Below are positions 35,467 through 43,879 of a stretch of DNA of 64,000 nucleotides, in pieces (the first letter of the stretch is position 1; every line of letters begins with the position of its first letter). The notes beneath the pieces are model-generated. The model made no database searches. It had not been told where the DNA came from and saw nothing but the letters and a program-made list of their open reading frames with translations. The stretch covers positions 443,882 through 507,881 of the forward strand of contig NZ_KQ948764.1 of NCBI RefSeq assembly GCF_001514205.1, in the 5' to 3' direction. Source of the stretch: Streptomyces griseoruber. GTDB taxonomy: Bacteria; Actinomycetota; Actinomycetes; Streptomycetales; Streptomycetaceae. A program made the position numbers and the translations under genes.

Positions 35467-37269
35467 GTGAACACCGAGCGACCCGAGAACGACGACGCCG
35501 CGCGCGAGCCGGAGGAGACGGGCTCCGCGGAGCAGACCGAGAAGGTCGCACAGCAGGAGGCGGCGGCGGAGCCCCTCGACACCCCGGAGGCCCGGCAGGC
35601 CCCGGAGGCCGAGGAGGCCGAGGAGGCCGAGGAGCCCGAGGAGGCCGAGGAGCCCGAGGAGGCCGAGGAGCCCGAGGAGGCCGAGGAGCCCGAGGAGAGC
35701 ACGCCGGACGAGCAGAGCACGCCGGACGAGGGGACCGAGGCCGCCGCGGAGTCTCCTGACGCCCCGGAGCCCGAGGCGGCCGAAGACGCCCCGGCGATCG
35801 GCATCGGCGTCAGCGACGGTGCCGGCGCCGGTGCCTCTGCGGCCCCCCGTCGCCGTTCCCCGTTCCTCGTCCTCTCCGTTGCCGCCGCCGTGCTGCTGGT
35901 CGGTGGCGGTGGGGCGTATCTCGGCGCGCAGGCCACCGGGGGCGGCGGTGCCGGTCCCGGGGCGCCCTCCGGTGGCGGCACCCCCGTACCGCTGGTGCTG
36001 GACGACTACGCCGGGACCGGCTCCGGCGGGGCGTCGAACGGCATCGCACCCGGTGAGCCGAACCCGTACGGGGTGACGTACCAGGCCGCCGGCACCCTCC
36101 CCGACGGTCCCGGTTCCGCGCCCGTGTACTGGGCGAAGGGCGAGGTCGGCAAGGACGAGGTGGCCCGGCTGGCGAAGGCGCTCGGGGTGGACGGGACGCC
36201 CGTGGCCGACGGCGAGGCCTGGAAGGTCGGCGCCGGGAACGACGGCTCGGGGCCGGTGCTGCGGGTGAACCGGCAGGCGCCGGGCATGTGGACGTTCAGC
36301 CGGTACGCGCCGGGCACGGACGCCTGCAAGGGCGGTATCGCCAAGTGCACCCGGGACCCCACGGCCCCGGCCGCCGATCCGGTGAGCGAGGCGGCCGCGA
36401 AGAAGGCGGCGGCGCCGATCCTGAAGGCGGTCGGGCAGGACGACGCCAAGGTGGACGCCGGCCAGGTCATGGGCGCCCAGCGGGTGGTGAACGCGGACCC
36501 GGAGGTCGGCGGTCTGCCCACCTACGGGTGGACGACCGGGATCAGCGTCGGCGCCGACGGGGTCGTCATCGGCGGGAACGGGCAGCTCAAGACACCGGCC
36601 GAGGGGGCCGCGTACCCCCTGCTGACCGCCGCGGAGGCGCTGAAGGCGCTGAACGCGGCGCCGGGGAGCGACCACCGGATGGGCATCGGCGGGTGTGCCA
36701 GTCCGGTGCCGTTGAAGGACCGGCTGGAGAGCCCGTGCGGCTCGTCCGGCAGTTCCTCGGCCGGTTCCTCCCAGGGGGAGACCGTGACCGTCGAGGACGC
36801 GGTGCTGGGGCTCGCCCCGCACACCTCGGGCGGGCGGCAGGTGCTCGTGCCGTCCTGGCTGTTCGACGTGCGGGGCACGGGGGCCGCGGACGCGTACCGG
36901 GTGACGCAGCCGGCGGTCGACCCGGCCTATCTGCGGGGGGCCACGACGCCCACCCCGGCGCCGAGCGCCACCTCGGGCACCCGGAACGTGCAGGTCGACG
37001 GCTACACGGCCGAGGGCGAGGAACTCGTCGTGAGCTTCACGGGCGGGGTGTGCGCCGACTACGCGGCGACCGCGAAGGAGTCCGGTGACCAGGTGACGGT
37101 CACCGTGACCGAGACGCCCTGGCCGGACAAGGTCTGCATCCTGATCGCCAAGGAGTACCACGAGACCGTGCGGCTGGACGCTCCGCTCGGCGGCCGGAAG
37201 GTGGTCGGCTCGGACGGGGCGGCCGTACCGCTGGAGAAGGCGGGGGCGCGCCTGCCCGAGGTCCGGTAG
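35467..37269 (+). CDS. membrane-anchored protein with acidic repeat and large extracytoplasmic domain
   Basis: A 600-residue protein from GTG at 35467, with GAAGGAG 7 nt upstream. Residues 46-77 are a near-perfect EEAEEP-type hexapeptide repeat in a very acidic arm of about 130 residues. RRRSPFLVLSVAAAVLLVGG (128-147) starts the single membrane helix. The remaining 440 residues are an exported domain with Gly/Ser/Pro linkers and pairs of Cys (CKGGIAKC; later C...C), likely disulfide bonded. The positive-inside rule puts the acidic arm in the cytosol. I do not recognise the domain; it resembles the hypothetical exported proteins common in Streptomyces. Confidence 0.82.
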   Translation: MNTERPENDDAAREPEETGSAEQTEKVAQQEAAAEPLDTPEARQAPEAEEAEEAEEPEEAEEPEEAEEPEEAEEPEESTPDEQSTPDEGTEAAAESPDAPEPEAAEDAPAIGIGVSDGAGAGASAAPRRRSPFLVLSVAAAVLLVGGGGAYLGAQATGGGGAGPGAPSGGGTPVPLVLDDYAGTGSGGASNGIAPGEPNPYGVTYQAAGTLPDGPGSAPVYWAKGEVGKDEVARLAKALGVDGTPVADGEAWKVGAGNDGSGPVLRVNRQAPGMWTFSRYAPGTDACKGGIAKCTRDPTAPAADPVSEAAAKKAAAPILKAVGQDDAKVDAGQVMGAQRVVNADPEVGGLPTYGWTTGISVGADGVVIGGNGQLKTPAEGAAYPLLTAAEALKALNAAPGSDHRMGIGGCASPVPLKDRLESPCGSSGSSSAGSSQGETVTVEDAVLGLAPHTSGGRQVLVPSWLFDVRGTGAADAYRVTQPAVDPAYLRGATTPTPAPSATSGTRNVQVDGYTAEGEELVVSFTGGVCADYAATAKESGDQVTVTVTETPWPDKVCILIAKEYHETVRLDAPLGGRKVVGSDGAAVPLEKAGARLPEVR

Positions 37270-37282
37270 GCGCCGCGGGAGG

Positions 37283-37327
37283 ACGACGAAGGCGGCGGCC
37301 CCGGGGAGGGGTCGCCGCCTTCGTCGT
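37283..37327. terminator. bidirectional terminator between convergent genes
   Basis: ACGACGAAGGCGGCG and CGCCGCCTTCGTCGT make a perfect 15-bp stem with a 15-nt loop, between the membrane-protein stop at 37269 and the Fe-S carrier stop at 37343. It can serve both strands. Confidence 0.85.
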
Positions 37328-37342
37328 ACGTCTCGGCAAGGC

Positions 37343-37699
37343 TCAGCTGAAGGAGTCGCCGCAGGCGCAGGAGCCGGTGGCGTTCGGGTTGTCGATCGTG
37401 AAGCCCTGCTTCTCGATGGTGTCGACGAAGTCGATGGAGGCGCCGCCCAGGTACGGGGCGCTCATCCGGTCGGTGACGACCTTGACGCCGTCGAAGTCCT
37501 TGACGACGTCGCCGTCGAGGGAGCGCTCGTCGAAGAAGAGCTGGTACCGCAGGCCGGAGCAGCCGCCGGGCTGCACGGCGACGCGCAGCGCCAGGTCGTC
37601 GCGGCCTTCCTGGTCGAGCAGGGCCTTGACCTTCGCCGCGGCGGCGTCGGACAGGATGATGCCGTCGGTGGCGGTGCTGGTCTCGTCCGATACGGACAT
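37343..37699 (-). CDS. A-type iron-sulfur carrier (ErpA/HesB family)
   Basis: A 118-residue A-type carrier. The three conserved cysteines are present: Cys47 in QPGGCSGL, and GSCACGDSFS near the C-terminus. It delivers Fe-S clusters to apo-proteins; the divergent nadA product needs a 4Fe-4S cluster, and the bc1 Rieske protein is nearby, so both are plausible clients. ATG start at 37699. The upstream region to nadA is 287 nt and shared by both genes' promoters. Confidence 0.92.
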   Translation of the reverse strand: MSVSDETSTATDGIILSDAAAAKVKALLDQEGRDDLALRVAVQPGGCSGLRYQLFFDERSLDGDVVKDFDGVKVVTDRMSAPYLGGASIDFVDTIEKQGFTIDNPNATGSCACGDSFS

Positions 37700-37937
37700 C
37701 TACATCTCTCCCGGGTTGTACGGAGGCTGCTTGCCGACGGTTGCAACCGACGGGGCCGCGGATTCATTCCGGGCCGGGCACTTCTCGTCAGGTGGTGCTT
37801 TCGCGTGCTTCTTCATGCTCGCACACCGGCGGCGAAGCGAACAGCGACCGCCCGGCCCGCCCAGCGGCTTCTCCACGCCATCTCCGGGATTCATGTCACA
37901 TCGACGCGATGACCGTCGTCAACGTGACACTAAGCAG

Positions 37938-37952
37938 GCTATCATAGATAGC
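37938..37952. promoter_or_regulatory. palindrome in the nadA promoter region
   Basis: GCTATCATAGATAGC has exact 6-bp arms around ATA, 35 nt before the nadA start. The AT-rich centre probably overlaps the -10 region, and GTGACA at 37924-37929 could be the -35. It looks like an operator for NAD-dependent repression, but the regulator is not identified. Confidence 0.45.
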
Positions 37953-37986
37953 GTCAGTTCGACGAAAAGTAGAAAGGGTGCGTGAC

Positions 37987-39183
37987 GTGACCACCGCCCA
38001 GACCACGGAGCTCGACGTACAGCCGACTCCGCTCGCCCTGTTGCTGCTCGGCCGCGAGGCCGACCCGAAGAGCGAGCGGGGTGTCGAGTGCCCCGGCGAC
38101 CTGCCCTCGCCCTCCGACCCGGACCTGGTCGAGCGGGCCCGCGCCGCCAAGGAGAAGCTCGGTGACAAGGTCTTCGTACTCGGCCATCACTACCAGCGCG
38201 ACGAGGTCATCCAGTTCGCCGACGTCACGGGCGACTCCTTCAAGCTGGCCCGGGACGCGGCCGCCCGCCCGGAGGCCGAGTACATCGTGTTCTGCGGTGT
38301 GCACTTCATGGCCGAGTCGGCGGACATCCTGACGTCGGACGACCAGAAGGTGGTCCTGCCCGACCTCGCCGCCGGCTGCTCGATGGCCGACATGGCGACG
38401 GCCGAGCAGGTCGCCGAGTGCTGGGACGTGCTGACCGAGGCCGGCATAGCCGAGCAGGTCGTGCCCGTCTCGTACATGAACTCGTCCGCGGACATCAAGG
38501 CGTTCACGGGCCGGCACGGCGGCACGATCTGCACCTCGTCCAACGCCCGGCGGGCCCTGGAGTGGGCGTTCGGGCAGGGTGACCCCTCGACGACGAAGGT
38601 GCTGTTCCTGCCGGACCAGCACCTCGGCCGGAACACCGCCGTCCGGGACATGGGCATGTCCCTGGAGGACTGTGTCGTCTACAACCCGCACAAGCCGAAC
38701 GGCGGGCTGACCGCCGAGCAGCTGCGCGCGGCGAAGATGATCCTGTGGCGCGGCCACTGCTCGGTGCACGGCCGCTTCAGCCTGGAGTCGGTCGAGGACG
38801 TCCGGGCCCGGATCCCCGGCGTGAACGTGCTGGTGCACCCCGAGTGCCGGCACGAGGTCGTCGCCGCGGCGGACCACGTCGGCTCGACCGAGTACATCAT
38901 CAAGGCGCTGGAGGCGGCCCCGGCCGGCTCGAAGTGGGCCATCGGCACCGAGCTGAACCTGGTGCGCCGGCTGGCGAACCGTTTCGCTCCCGAGGGCAAG
39001 GAGATCGTCTTCCTCGACAGGACGGTCTGCTTCTGCTCGACCATGAACCGCATCGACCTCCCCCACCTGGTCTGGACCCTGGAGTCGCTGGCCGAGGGCA
39101 AGCTGGTCAACCGCATCGAGGTCGACCGGGAGACCGAGGCGTTCGCGAAGCTGGCGCTGGAGCGGATGCTGGCCCTGCCGTAG
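37987..39183 (+). CDS. nadA: quinolinate synthase
   Basis: A 398-residue NadA, which condenses iminoaspartate with dihydroxyacetone phosphate to quinolinate in NAD synthesis and carries an oxygen-sensitive 4Fe-4S cluster. Cluster cysteines are likely Cys103 (FCGVHFMAE), Cys238 (RGHCSVHGRF) and one of Cys328/Cys330 (VCFCSTMNRI). GHHYQRDEV and HPECRHEV are substrate-site motifs. I choose GTG at 37987 because AGAAAGGG is spaced about 8-9 nt from it; GTG at 37978 would overlap that site. nadB and nadC are not in the window. It is convergent with a kinase gene. Confidence 0.95.
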   Translation: MTTAQTTELDVQPTPLALLLLGREADPKSERGVECPGDLPSPSDPDLVERARAAKEKLGDKVFVLGHHYQRDEVIQFADVTGDSFKLARDAAARPEAEYIVFCGVHFMAESADILTSDDQKVVLPDLAAGCSMADMATAEQVAECWDVLTEAGIAEQVVPVSYMNSSADIKAFTGRHGGTICTSSNARRALEWAFGQGDPSTTKVLFLPDQHLGRNTAVRDMGMSLEDCVVYNPHKPNGGLTAEQLRAAKMILWRGHCSVHGRFSLESVEDVRARIPGVNVLVHPECRHEVVAAADHVGSTEYIIKALEAAPAGSKWAIGTELNLVRRLANRFAPEGKEIVFLDRTVCFCSTMNRIDLPHLVWTLESLAEGKLVNRIEVDRETEAFAKLALERMLALP

Positions 39184-39223
39184 CCCCGCGCCGCCGTGGC
39201 CCCCTGGGGGCCCCGGCCCCGGC

Positions 39224-41449
39224 TCACTCCGCCGCCGGTGTCCGGGCGGGGTGGGCCGGGTCCAGGCTGAAGACGGTGCCGTCGGGGGTCAGCACCACCA
39301 GGGCTCCCTGGTCGAGGAACACCCGGCCCGCGGAATAGCCGGCCCCGACGACCTGCTCGGCCCGCGCGGGGGACTCCCACAGCAGGGTGCCCGTCTCGAT
39401 GCCGAGGGCGGCGACCCGTCCGGAAGCGCTGGCCGTGAACACCGTCTGCCCCCGCTCGTCGGCGACGGGAGTACCGGGCTGCTGAAGGGTCGTCGAGGTC
39501 TGCCACAGCCGCTCGCCCGTCTCGGGCGAGTGGGCGACCAGCTGCCCCGCGGAGGAGGCGAAGCAGAGCACTCCGCCCACCAGCGCCACCTCACCGCGCG
39601 GGCCGCCCGCCAGCTTCCGCTTGCGCACGGCGCCGGTGCCCGGGTCGATCAGCAGGACCTCGGCGTACGCCGATTCCGCGGAACTCCCGGTGTCCCGCGG
39701 GGTGAACATCACGAAGGCCAGATCGCCACCGACAGCGCCGACGTAGACGGCATCGCCGTCCGGCACGCTCACCTTCCGGGTCGAGCCGTCGGCCGGGTCG
39801 ACGGCGTAGAACACGGTGCGCGACGGTGTACCCGCGTCGGTACAGCCGGCGTACGGGACGCCGTCGACGTCGTAGAACTCACACCCGTAGGTGGGCCCGG
39901 CGGGCAGGGTGGCCGTCCAGCGCACGGTGCCGTCGCGTGGGTCTCGGGCGGTCACCCGGTCGCCGTCCGGGGTCATCAGCAGATCGCCCACGAGGGCGGT
40001 GGTGACGTCGCCCTCGCTGATCGGGCGCGACCACAGCCGCTTGCCGGTGGCGGAGTCGAGGGCGACGACGGTCCTGGTCTGGTCGGTGTTCGCGCTGTTC
40101 ATGACCGCCTGGGAGACCAGCAGCACGCCGTCGTGCACCCCGAGGACCATGCTGTCGTACGCCTCCCGTGCCACGCCCGAGGGCAGGGACTCGGCCCGCC
40201 AGGCGAGCCGGCCCGTCGCCCCGTCGACGCGGACCGGGAGGGTGCCGTTGCCGCCGCAGTACAGGACGCCCTCCCCCATGGCGCAGGACAAGGTGGTGCC
40301 GAGGCCGGAGGCCCCGCCGCCCAGCGGCTTCTTCACCCCGCTCGCGGCCGTCCCGAAGACGGACGTCCGCCAGGACTTCCAGCTGTCGGGGAGGGGGTCC
40401 CAGCGGGAGGAGGGCCCGGCGCCCGCGGCGTCCGGCTCCGCCGTCGCGTCGGACCCCTGGAACGGGTCGAACAGGAAGTAGCCGGTGAGCGCCACGGCGA
40501 GGACACCGGCCACCGAGGCCAGGACCGGCCACCGGAGCAGCCGGGGCCCGCGGCCCGGCCGGAGCGCCCGGGCGGGCTCCCCGGGTACGGCACGGCCGGG
40601 CGGCGTACGCAGGGTCACCGTCGCCACGTCGCCCTCCTCCGGCTCGGGCAGCGCGCCCGCCAGCTCACGGCCCAGTTCCTCGAGTCCGGGCCGCTCGCCG
40701 GCCTCCTTGGCCAGGCAGCGGACCAGCACCGCGCGCAGCGGCTCGGCGACCGAATCCACCGACGGTTCCTCGTGCATGACGCGGTACGCCGTCATGTAGG
40801 GGCTCTCGTCGTCGAAGGGGCCGCGGCCGGTGGCGGCGAACACCAGCAGCGCGCCGAGGGAGAACACGTCCGAGGCGGGGCCGACCGAGCGGGCGTCCTT
40901 GAACTGCTCCGGGGACATGAACGGCGGGGTGCCGATCGCGTGCCCCGTCTCGGTGAGGGTCTGGTTCTCGGTGGCGCGCGAGATGCCGAAGTCGATGACC
41001 CGGGGGCCGTCCTCGGCCATCAGGACGTTGGCGGGCTTGAGGTCACGGTGGACCACCCCGGCCCGGTGGATGTCCCGCAGCGCCTCCACCAGCCCGAGGG
41101 CCAGCCGGCGCAGCTCCGCCCCCTTCAGCGGGCCGGTGTCGCGGATGCGGGCGGAGAGCGCGGCACCCGGCACGTACTGGGTGGCCATCCAGGGCCGTGG
41201 GGCCTCCGGGTCTGCGTCCACGACCGGAGCGGTGAACGCGCCGCTCACCTTGCGGACCGCCTCGATCTCCTGCCGGAACCGGGCCCGGAAGACCCCGTCC
41301 TCCGCGTACTGCGCGTGCACCAGCTTGACGGCGACGTCACGCCCCGAACGGGACCGGCCCAGATAGACGACGCCCATCCCGCCCGATCCGAGGCGGTCGA
41401 CGATCCGATATCCGCCGAGTGCCTTCGGATCGCCCTTGTGCAGCGGCAC
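39224..41449 (-). CDS. membrane Ser/Thr protein kinase with PQQ-type beta-propeller sensor
   Basis: From GTG at 41449 (GGGGAAGGG 9 nt upstream) it has 741 residues. Residues 14-270 are a Hanks-type kinase: GSGGMG, Lys42, HRDLKPANVL with Asp126, and DFG with Asp143. A membrane helix follows near 310-330, and the extracellular half (about 350-741) is a PQQ-like beta-propeller with repeated DxxTGxxxW blocks. This suggests a receptor kinase. The next gene upstream is a paralogue of the same design, 52 nt away, so this is a tandem duplication. Ligand and substrates unknown. Confidence 0.9.
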   Translation of the reverse strand: MPLHKGDPKALGGYRIVDRLGSGGMGVVYLGRSRSGRDVAVKLVHAQYAEDGVFRARFRQEIEAVRKVSGAFTAPVVDADPEAPRPWMATQYVPGAALSARIRDTGPLKGAELRRLALGLVEALRDIHRAGVVHRDLKPANVLMAEDGPRVIDFGISRATENQTLTETGHAIGTPPFMSPEQFKDARSVGPASDVFSLGALLVFAATGRGPFDDESPYMTAYRVMHEEPSVDSVAEPLRAVLVRCLAKEAGERPGLEELGRELAGALPEPEEGDVATVTLRTPPGRAVPGEPARALRPGRGPRLLRWPVLASVAGVLAVALTGYFLFDPFQGSDATAEPDAAGAGPSSRWDPLPDSWKSWRTSVFGTAASGVKKPLGGGASGLGTTLSCAMGEGVLYCGGNGTLPVRVDGATGRLAWRAESLPSGVAREAYDSMVLGVHDGVLLVSQAVMNSANTDQTRTVVALDSATGKRLWSRPISEGDVTTALVGDLLMTPDGDRVTARDPRDGTVRWTATLPAGPTYGCEFYDVDGVPYAGCTDAGTPSRTVFYAVDPADGSTRKVSVPDGDAVYVGAVGGDLAFVMFTPRDTGSSAESAYAEVLLIDPGTGAVRKRKLAGGPRGEVALVGGVLCFASSAGQLVAHSPETGERLWQTSTTLQQPGTPVADERGQTVFTASASGRVAALGIETGTLLWESPARAEQVVGAGYSAGRVFLDQGALVVLTPDGTVFSLDPAHPARTPAAE

Positions 41450-41501
41450 GTGCCGGTTCCCTTCCCCCGCCGGACAGTTCGAGTCCACAGGATATGGAAC
41501 G

Positions 41502-43769
41502 TCAGCCCGCCGAGACCGGTGTCCGGTCGGGGTGGGCCGGGTCGACGGTGAAGACCGTGCCGTCGGCGGTCACCACCACCACCGACCCCTTGTTGATCAG
41601 CACGCTCGGCTCGACGCCGCCGGCCAGGACCTCGGCCCGGGCGTCCGACTCCCACAGCAGGGTGCCCTTCGCCGCGTCCAGGGCCGCCATCCGGCCGCTG
41701 GTGGTGGCCAGGTACACCGTGTTCCCGGCGTCGTCCAGGGTGATCGCGCCCGGTGACTCCATATTGGTGTGGCTCTCCCACCTGCGGGTGCCGGTGCGGG
41801 GGTCGACGGCGGTCACCAGGCCGCCGGAGGTGGAGAACCAGAGCGTGTCGTGCCGCAGCACCGCCCGCCCCCGGAACGTGCCGGTCAGCTCGGTCACCTC
41901 GCGCTCGCCGCCGTCGGGATCGACGCGCACGATGCGGTGGTACGTGATGTCCCCGCTGAGGAAGGGATCCTCGTCGTCCGACTCCACGAAGACCAGCCGC
42001 CCGTCGAGGGCGCCGACGAGAATCGCCTTGCCCTCCACCGAGGACACCCGGCGGGTGGAGCCGTCGGTGGAGTCGATGACGAGGTACTGCGTGGCGTCGG
42101 AGTCCTCCTCCTGGTTGACGCACTCCACGTAGAAGCGGTCCCCCAGGGCCGTCGGTGTGCAGTAGTGGCCGGCGGGCAGGGACACCTGCCAGCGCGCCCT
42201 GCCGTCGCTCGCCGAGCGGGCGGTCAGGGTGCGGCCGTCGCCCTCCTCCATCAGGGCCAGCCCGTCCGCGGAGACCGATCCGAGGCCGTCCTTGTACGTG
42301 TTCCGGGTCCAGAGCGTCCTGCCGGTCTCGCTGTCGAGGCCGAGGACGGCCTGCACCTTCGTCCCGCCGGACTCCTCGTCGACGACCAGCTCCACGAGCA
42401 CCACGCCGTCCTGCACGCCGAAGACCGACGTGGTGTACAGGTCCGCCGAGGCCCCGGCGGGCGCGATGTCCGCACGCCACAGGATCTTTCCGGTGGCGCC
42501 GTCGATCCGTACCGGGAGGAGCGCGCTGCCCCCACAGTAGGCGGCGCCCTCGCCCATGGCGCAGAACGGCGCGGTGGCGGTCCCGCTGGTGTCCGGGGCC
42601 TTGCGCAGTCCGCTCTCGGCGTCCGCGGTCACGGTCGTCTGCCAGGGCTTCCAGCCGGAGGGAAGAGCCGCCCGGCGGGAGACGGCGGACGGGCCGGAGG
42701 AGGGGGCCGAGGTGCTGCTCGACGCCGGGGTGTCGTCGGCGAATCCCGGCCCGTAGGTGAGGTAGCCGAGCAGCCCCAGGGCGAGCGCGCCGACCGTGCC
42801 GGCCGCGGCCCACACCGGACGCGGCCGGCGTCGGCGGCCGGTGCCGGTGGTGACGCCGGCGGCGGCGGTGCGGTCGGCGGCGTTCCCCGGGTCGGTCCCC
42901 GGGTCGGTCCGCAGGGGGCCCAGCCGCAGGGCCAGCGTGGGGGGATCGTCCCCCACGGGCTCCGGCAGGACGGAGGCGAAGTCATGGGCCAGTTCGTCGA
43001 GTCCGGGCCGGTCCTTGGCCTCCTTGGCCAGGCAGCGCTCCAGGACGGTGCGCAGCGGGCGAGCCACCCCCTCCAGCACGGGCTCGTGGTGGACCACCCG
43101 GTAGGCCGTCAGATAGGGGCTGTCGGCGTCGAAGGGGCCGCGGCCGGTGAGGGAGTACGCCAGCAGCGCGCCGAGCGAGAAGACGTCGGAGGCGGGGCCG
43201 ACCGAGCGGGCGTCGGTGAACTGTTCCGGCGACATGAAGGGCGGGGTGCCGATCATCTGGCCGGTCTCGGTGAGGGTGTTGTGGTTCTCGGCCGCCCTGG
43301 ATATGCCGAAGTCGATGACGCGGGGACCGTCCTCGGCCATCAGGACGTTCGCCGGCTTCAGATCGCGGTGCACCACGCCCGCCCGGTGGATGTCCCGCAG
43401 CGCCTCCACCAGCCCGAGGGCCACCAGCCGTACTTCGGGGCCGCGGATCGGGCCGCCCTCGCGGATCCGGTCGGCGAGCGAGCGTCCGGGCACGTACTGG
43501 GTCGCCATCCAGGGGCGGGCCGCCTCCGGGTCGACGTCCACGACCGGTGCGGTGAAGGCGCCGCTCACCCGGCGGACGGCGGCGATCTCCTGCCGGAACC
43601 GGGCCCGGAAGACGGCGTCCTCGGCGTACTGGGCGTGCACCACCTTCAGCGCGACCTCGCGCCCCGACCGTGAGCGGGCGCGGTAGACGACACCCATGCC
43701 TCCGGCCCCCAGCCGGTCGACGATCCGGTATCCGCCGAGCGTCCTCGGGTCGTCCTTGTGCAGCGGCAC
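41502..43769 (-). CDS. membrane Ser/Thr protein kinase with PQQ-type beta-propeller sensor (paralogue)
   Basis: From GTG at 43769 it has 755 residues and the same plan: kinase domain (GAGGMG, HRDLKPANVL, DFG), basic linker, membrane helix near 320, and PQQ-like propeller ending DPAHPDRTP. Its opening VPLHKDDPRTLGGYR nearly repeats that of the downstream paralogue, and even the sequence before both starts (GAAGGGAA-type ribosome site) is alike. The kinase halves are far more alike than the sensors, consistent with duplication and different ligands. The two are probably co-transcribed. Confidence 0.9.
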   Translation of the reverse strand: MPLHKDDPRTLGGYRIVDRLGAGGMGVVYRARSRSGREVALKVVHAQYAEDAVFRARFRQEIAAVRRVSGAFTAPVVDVDPEAARPWMATQYVPGRSLADRIREGGPIRGPEVRLVALGLVEALRDIHRAGVVHRDLKPANVLMAEDGPRVIDFGISRAAENHNTLTETGQMIGTPPFMSPEQFTDARSVGPASDVFSLGALLAYSLTGRGPFDADSPYLTAYRVVHHEPVLEGVARPLRTVLERCLAKEAKDRPGLDELAHDFASVLPEPVGDDPPTLALRLGPLRTDPGTDPGNAADRTAAAGVTTGTGRRRRPRPVWAAAGTVGALALGLLGYLTYGPGFADDTPASSSTSAPSSGPSAVSRRAALPSGWKPWQTTVTADAESGLRKAPDTSGTATAPFCAMGEGAAYCGGSALLPVRIDGATGKILWRADIAPAGASADLYTTSVFGVQDGVVLVELVVDEESGGTKVQAVLGLDSETGRTLWTRNTYKDGLGSVSADGLALMEEGDGRTLTARSASDGRARWQVSLPAGHYCTPTALGDRFYVECVNQEEDSDATQYLVIDSTDGSTRRVSSVEGKAILVGALDGRLVFVESDDEDPFLSGDITYHRIVRVDPDGGEREVTELTGTFRGRAVLRHDTLWFSTSGGLVTAVDPRTGTRRWESHTNMESPGAITLDDAGNTVYLATTSGRMAALDAAKGTLLWESDARAEVLAGGVEPSVLINKGSVVVVTADGTVFTVDPAHPDRTPVSAG

Positions 43770-43838
43770 GTCCCGATTCCCTTCCGCCGCCGAGCAGTTC
43801 GAGCGCACAGCATAAGGAACCGGAACCCCGGAAAAACC

Positions 43839-43873
43839 GTCGGCGCGACGGACGGGGTGTCCGTCGCGCCGAC
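43839..43873 (-). terminator. intrinsic terminator after the RND transporter
   Basis: GTCGGCGCGACGGAC and GTCCGTCGCGCCGAC pair over 15 bp with a 5-nt loop, and on the minus strand a run GGTTTTTCC follows. It lies 7 nt past the RND stop, a rare textbook U-tract terminator for this genome. Confidence 0.9.
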
Positions 43874-43879
43874 GTGCCG

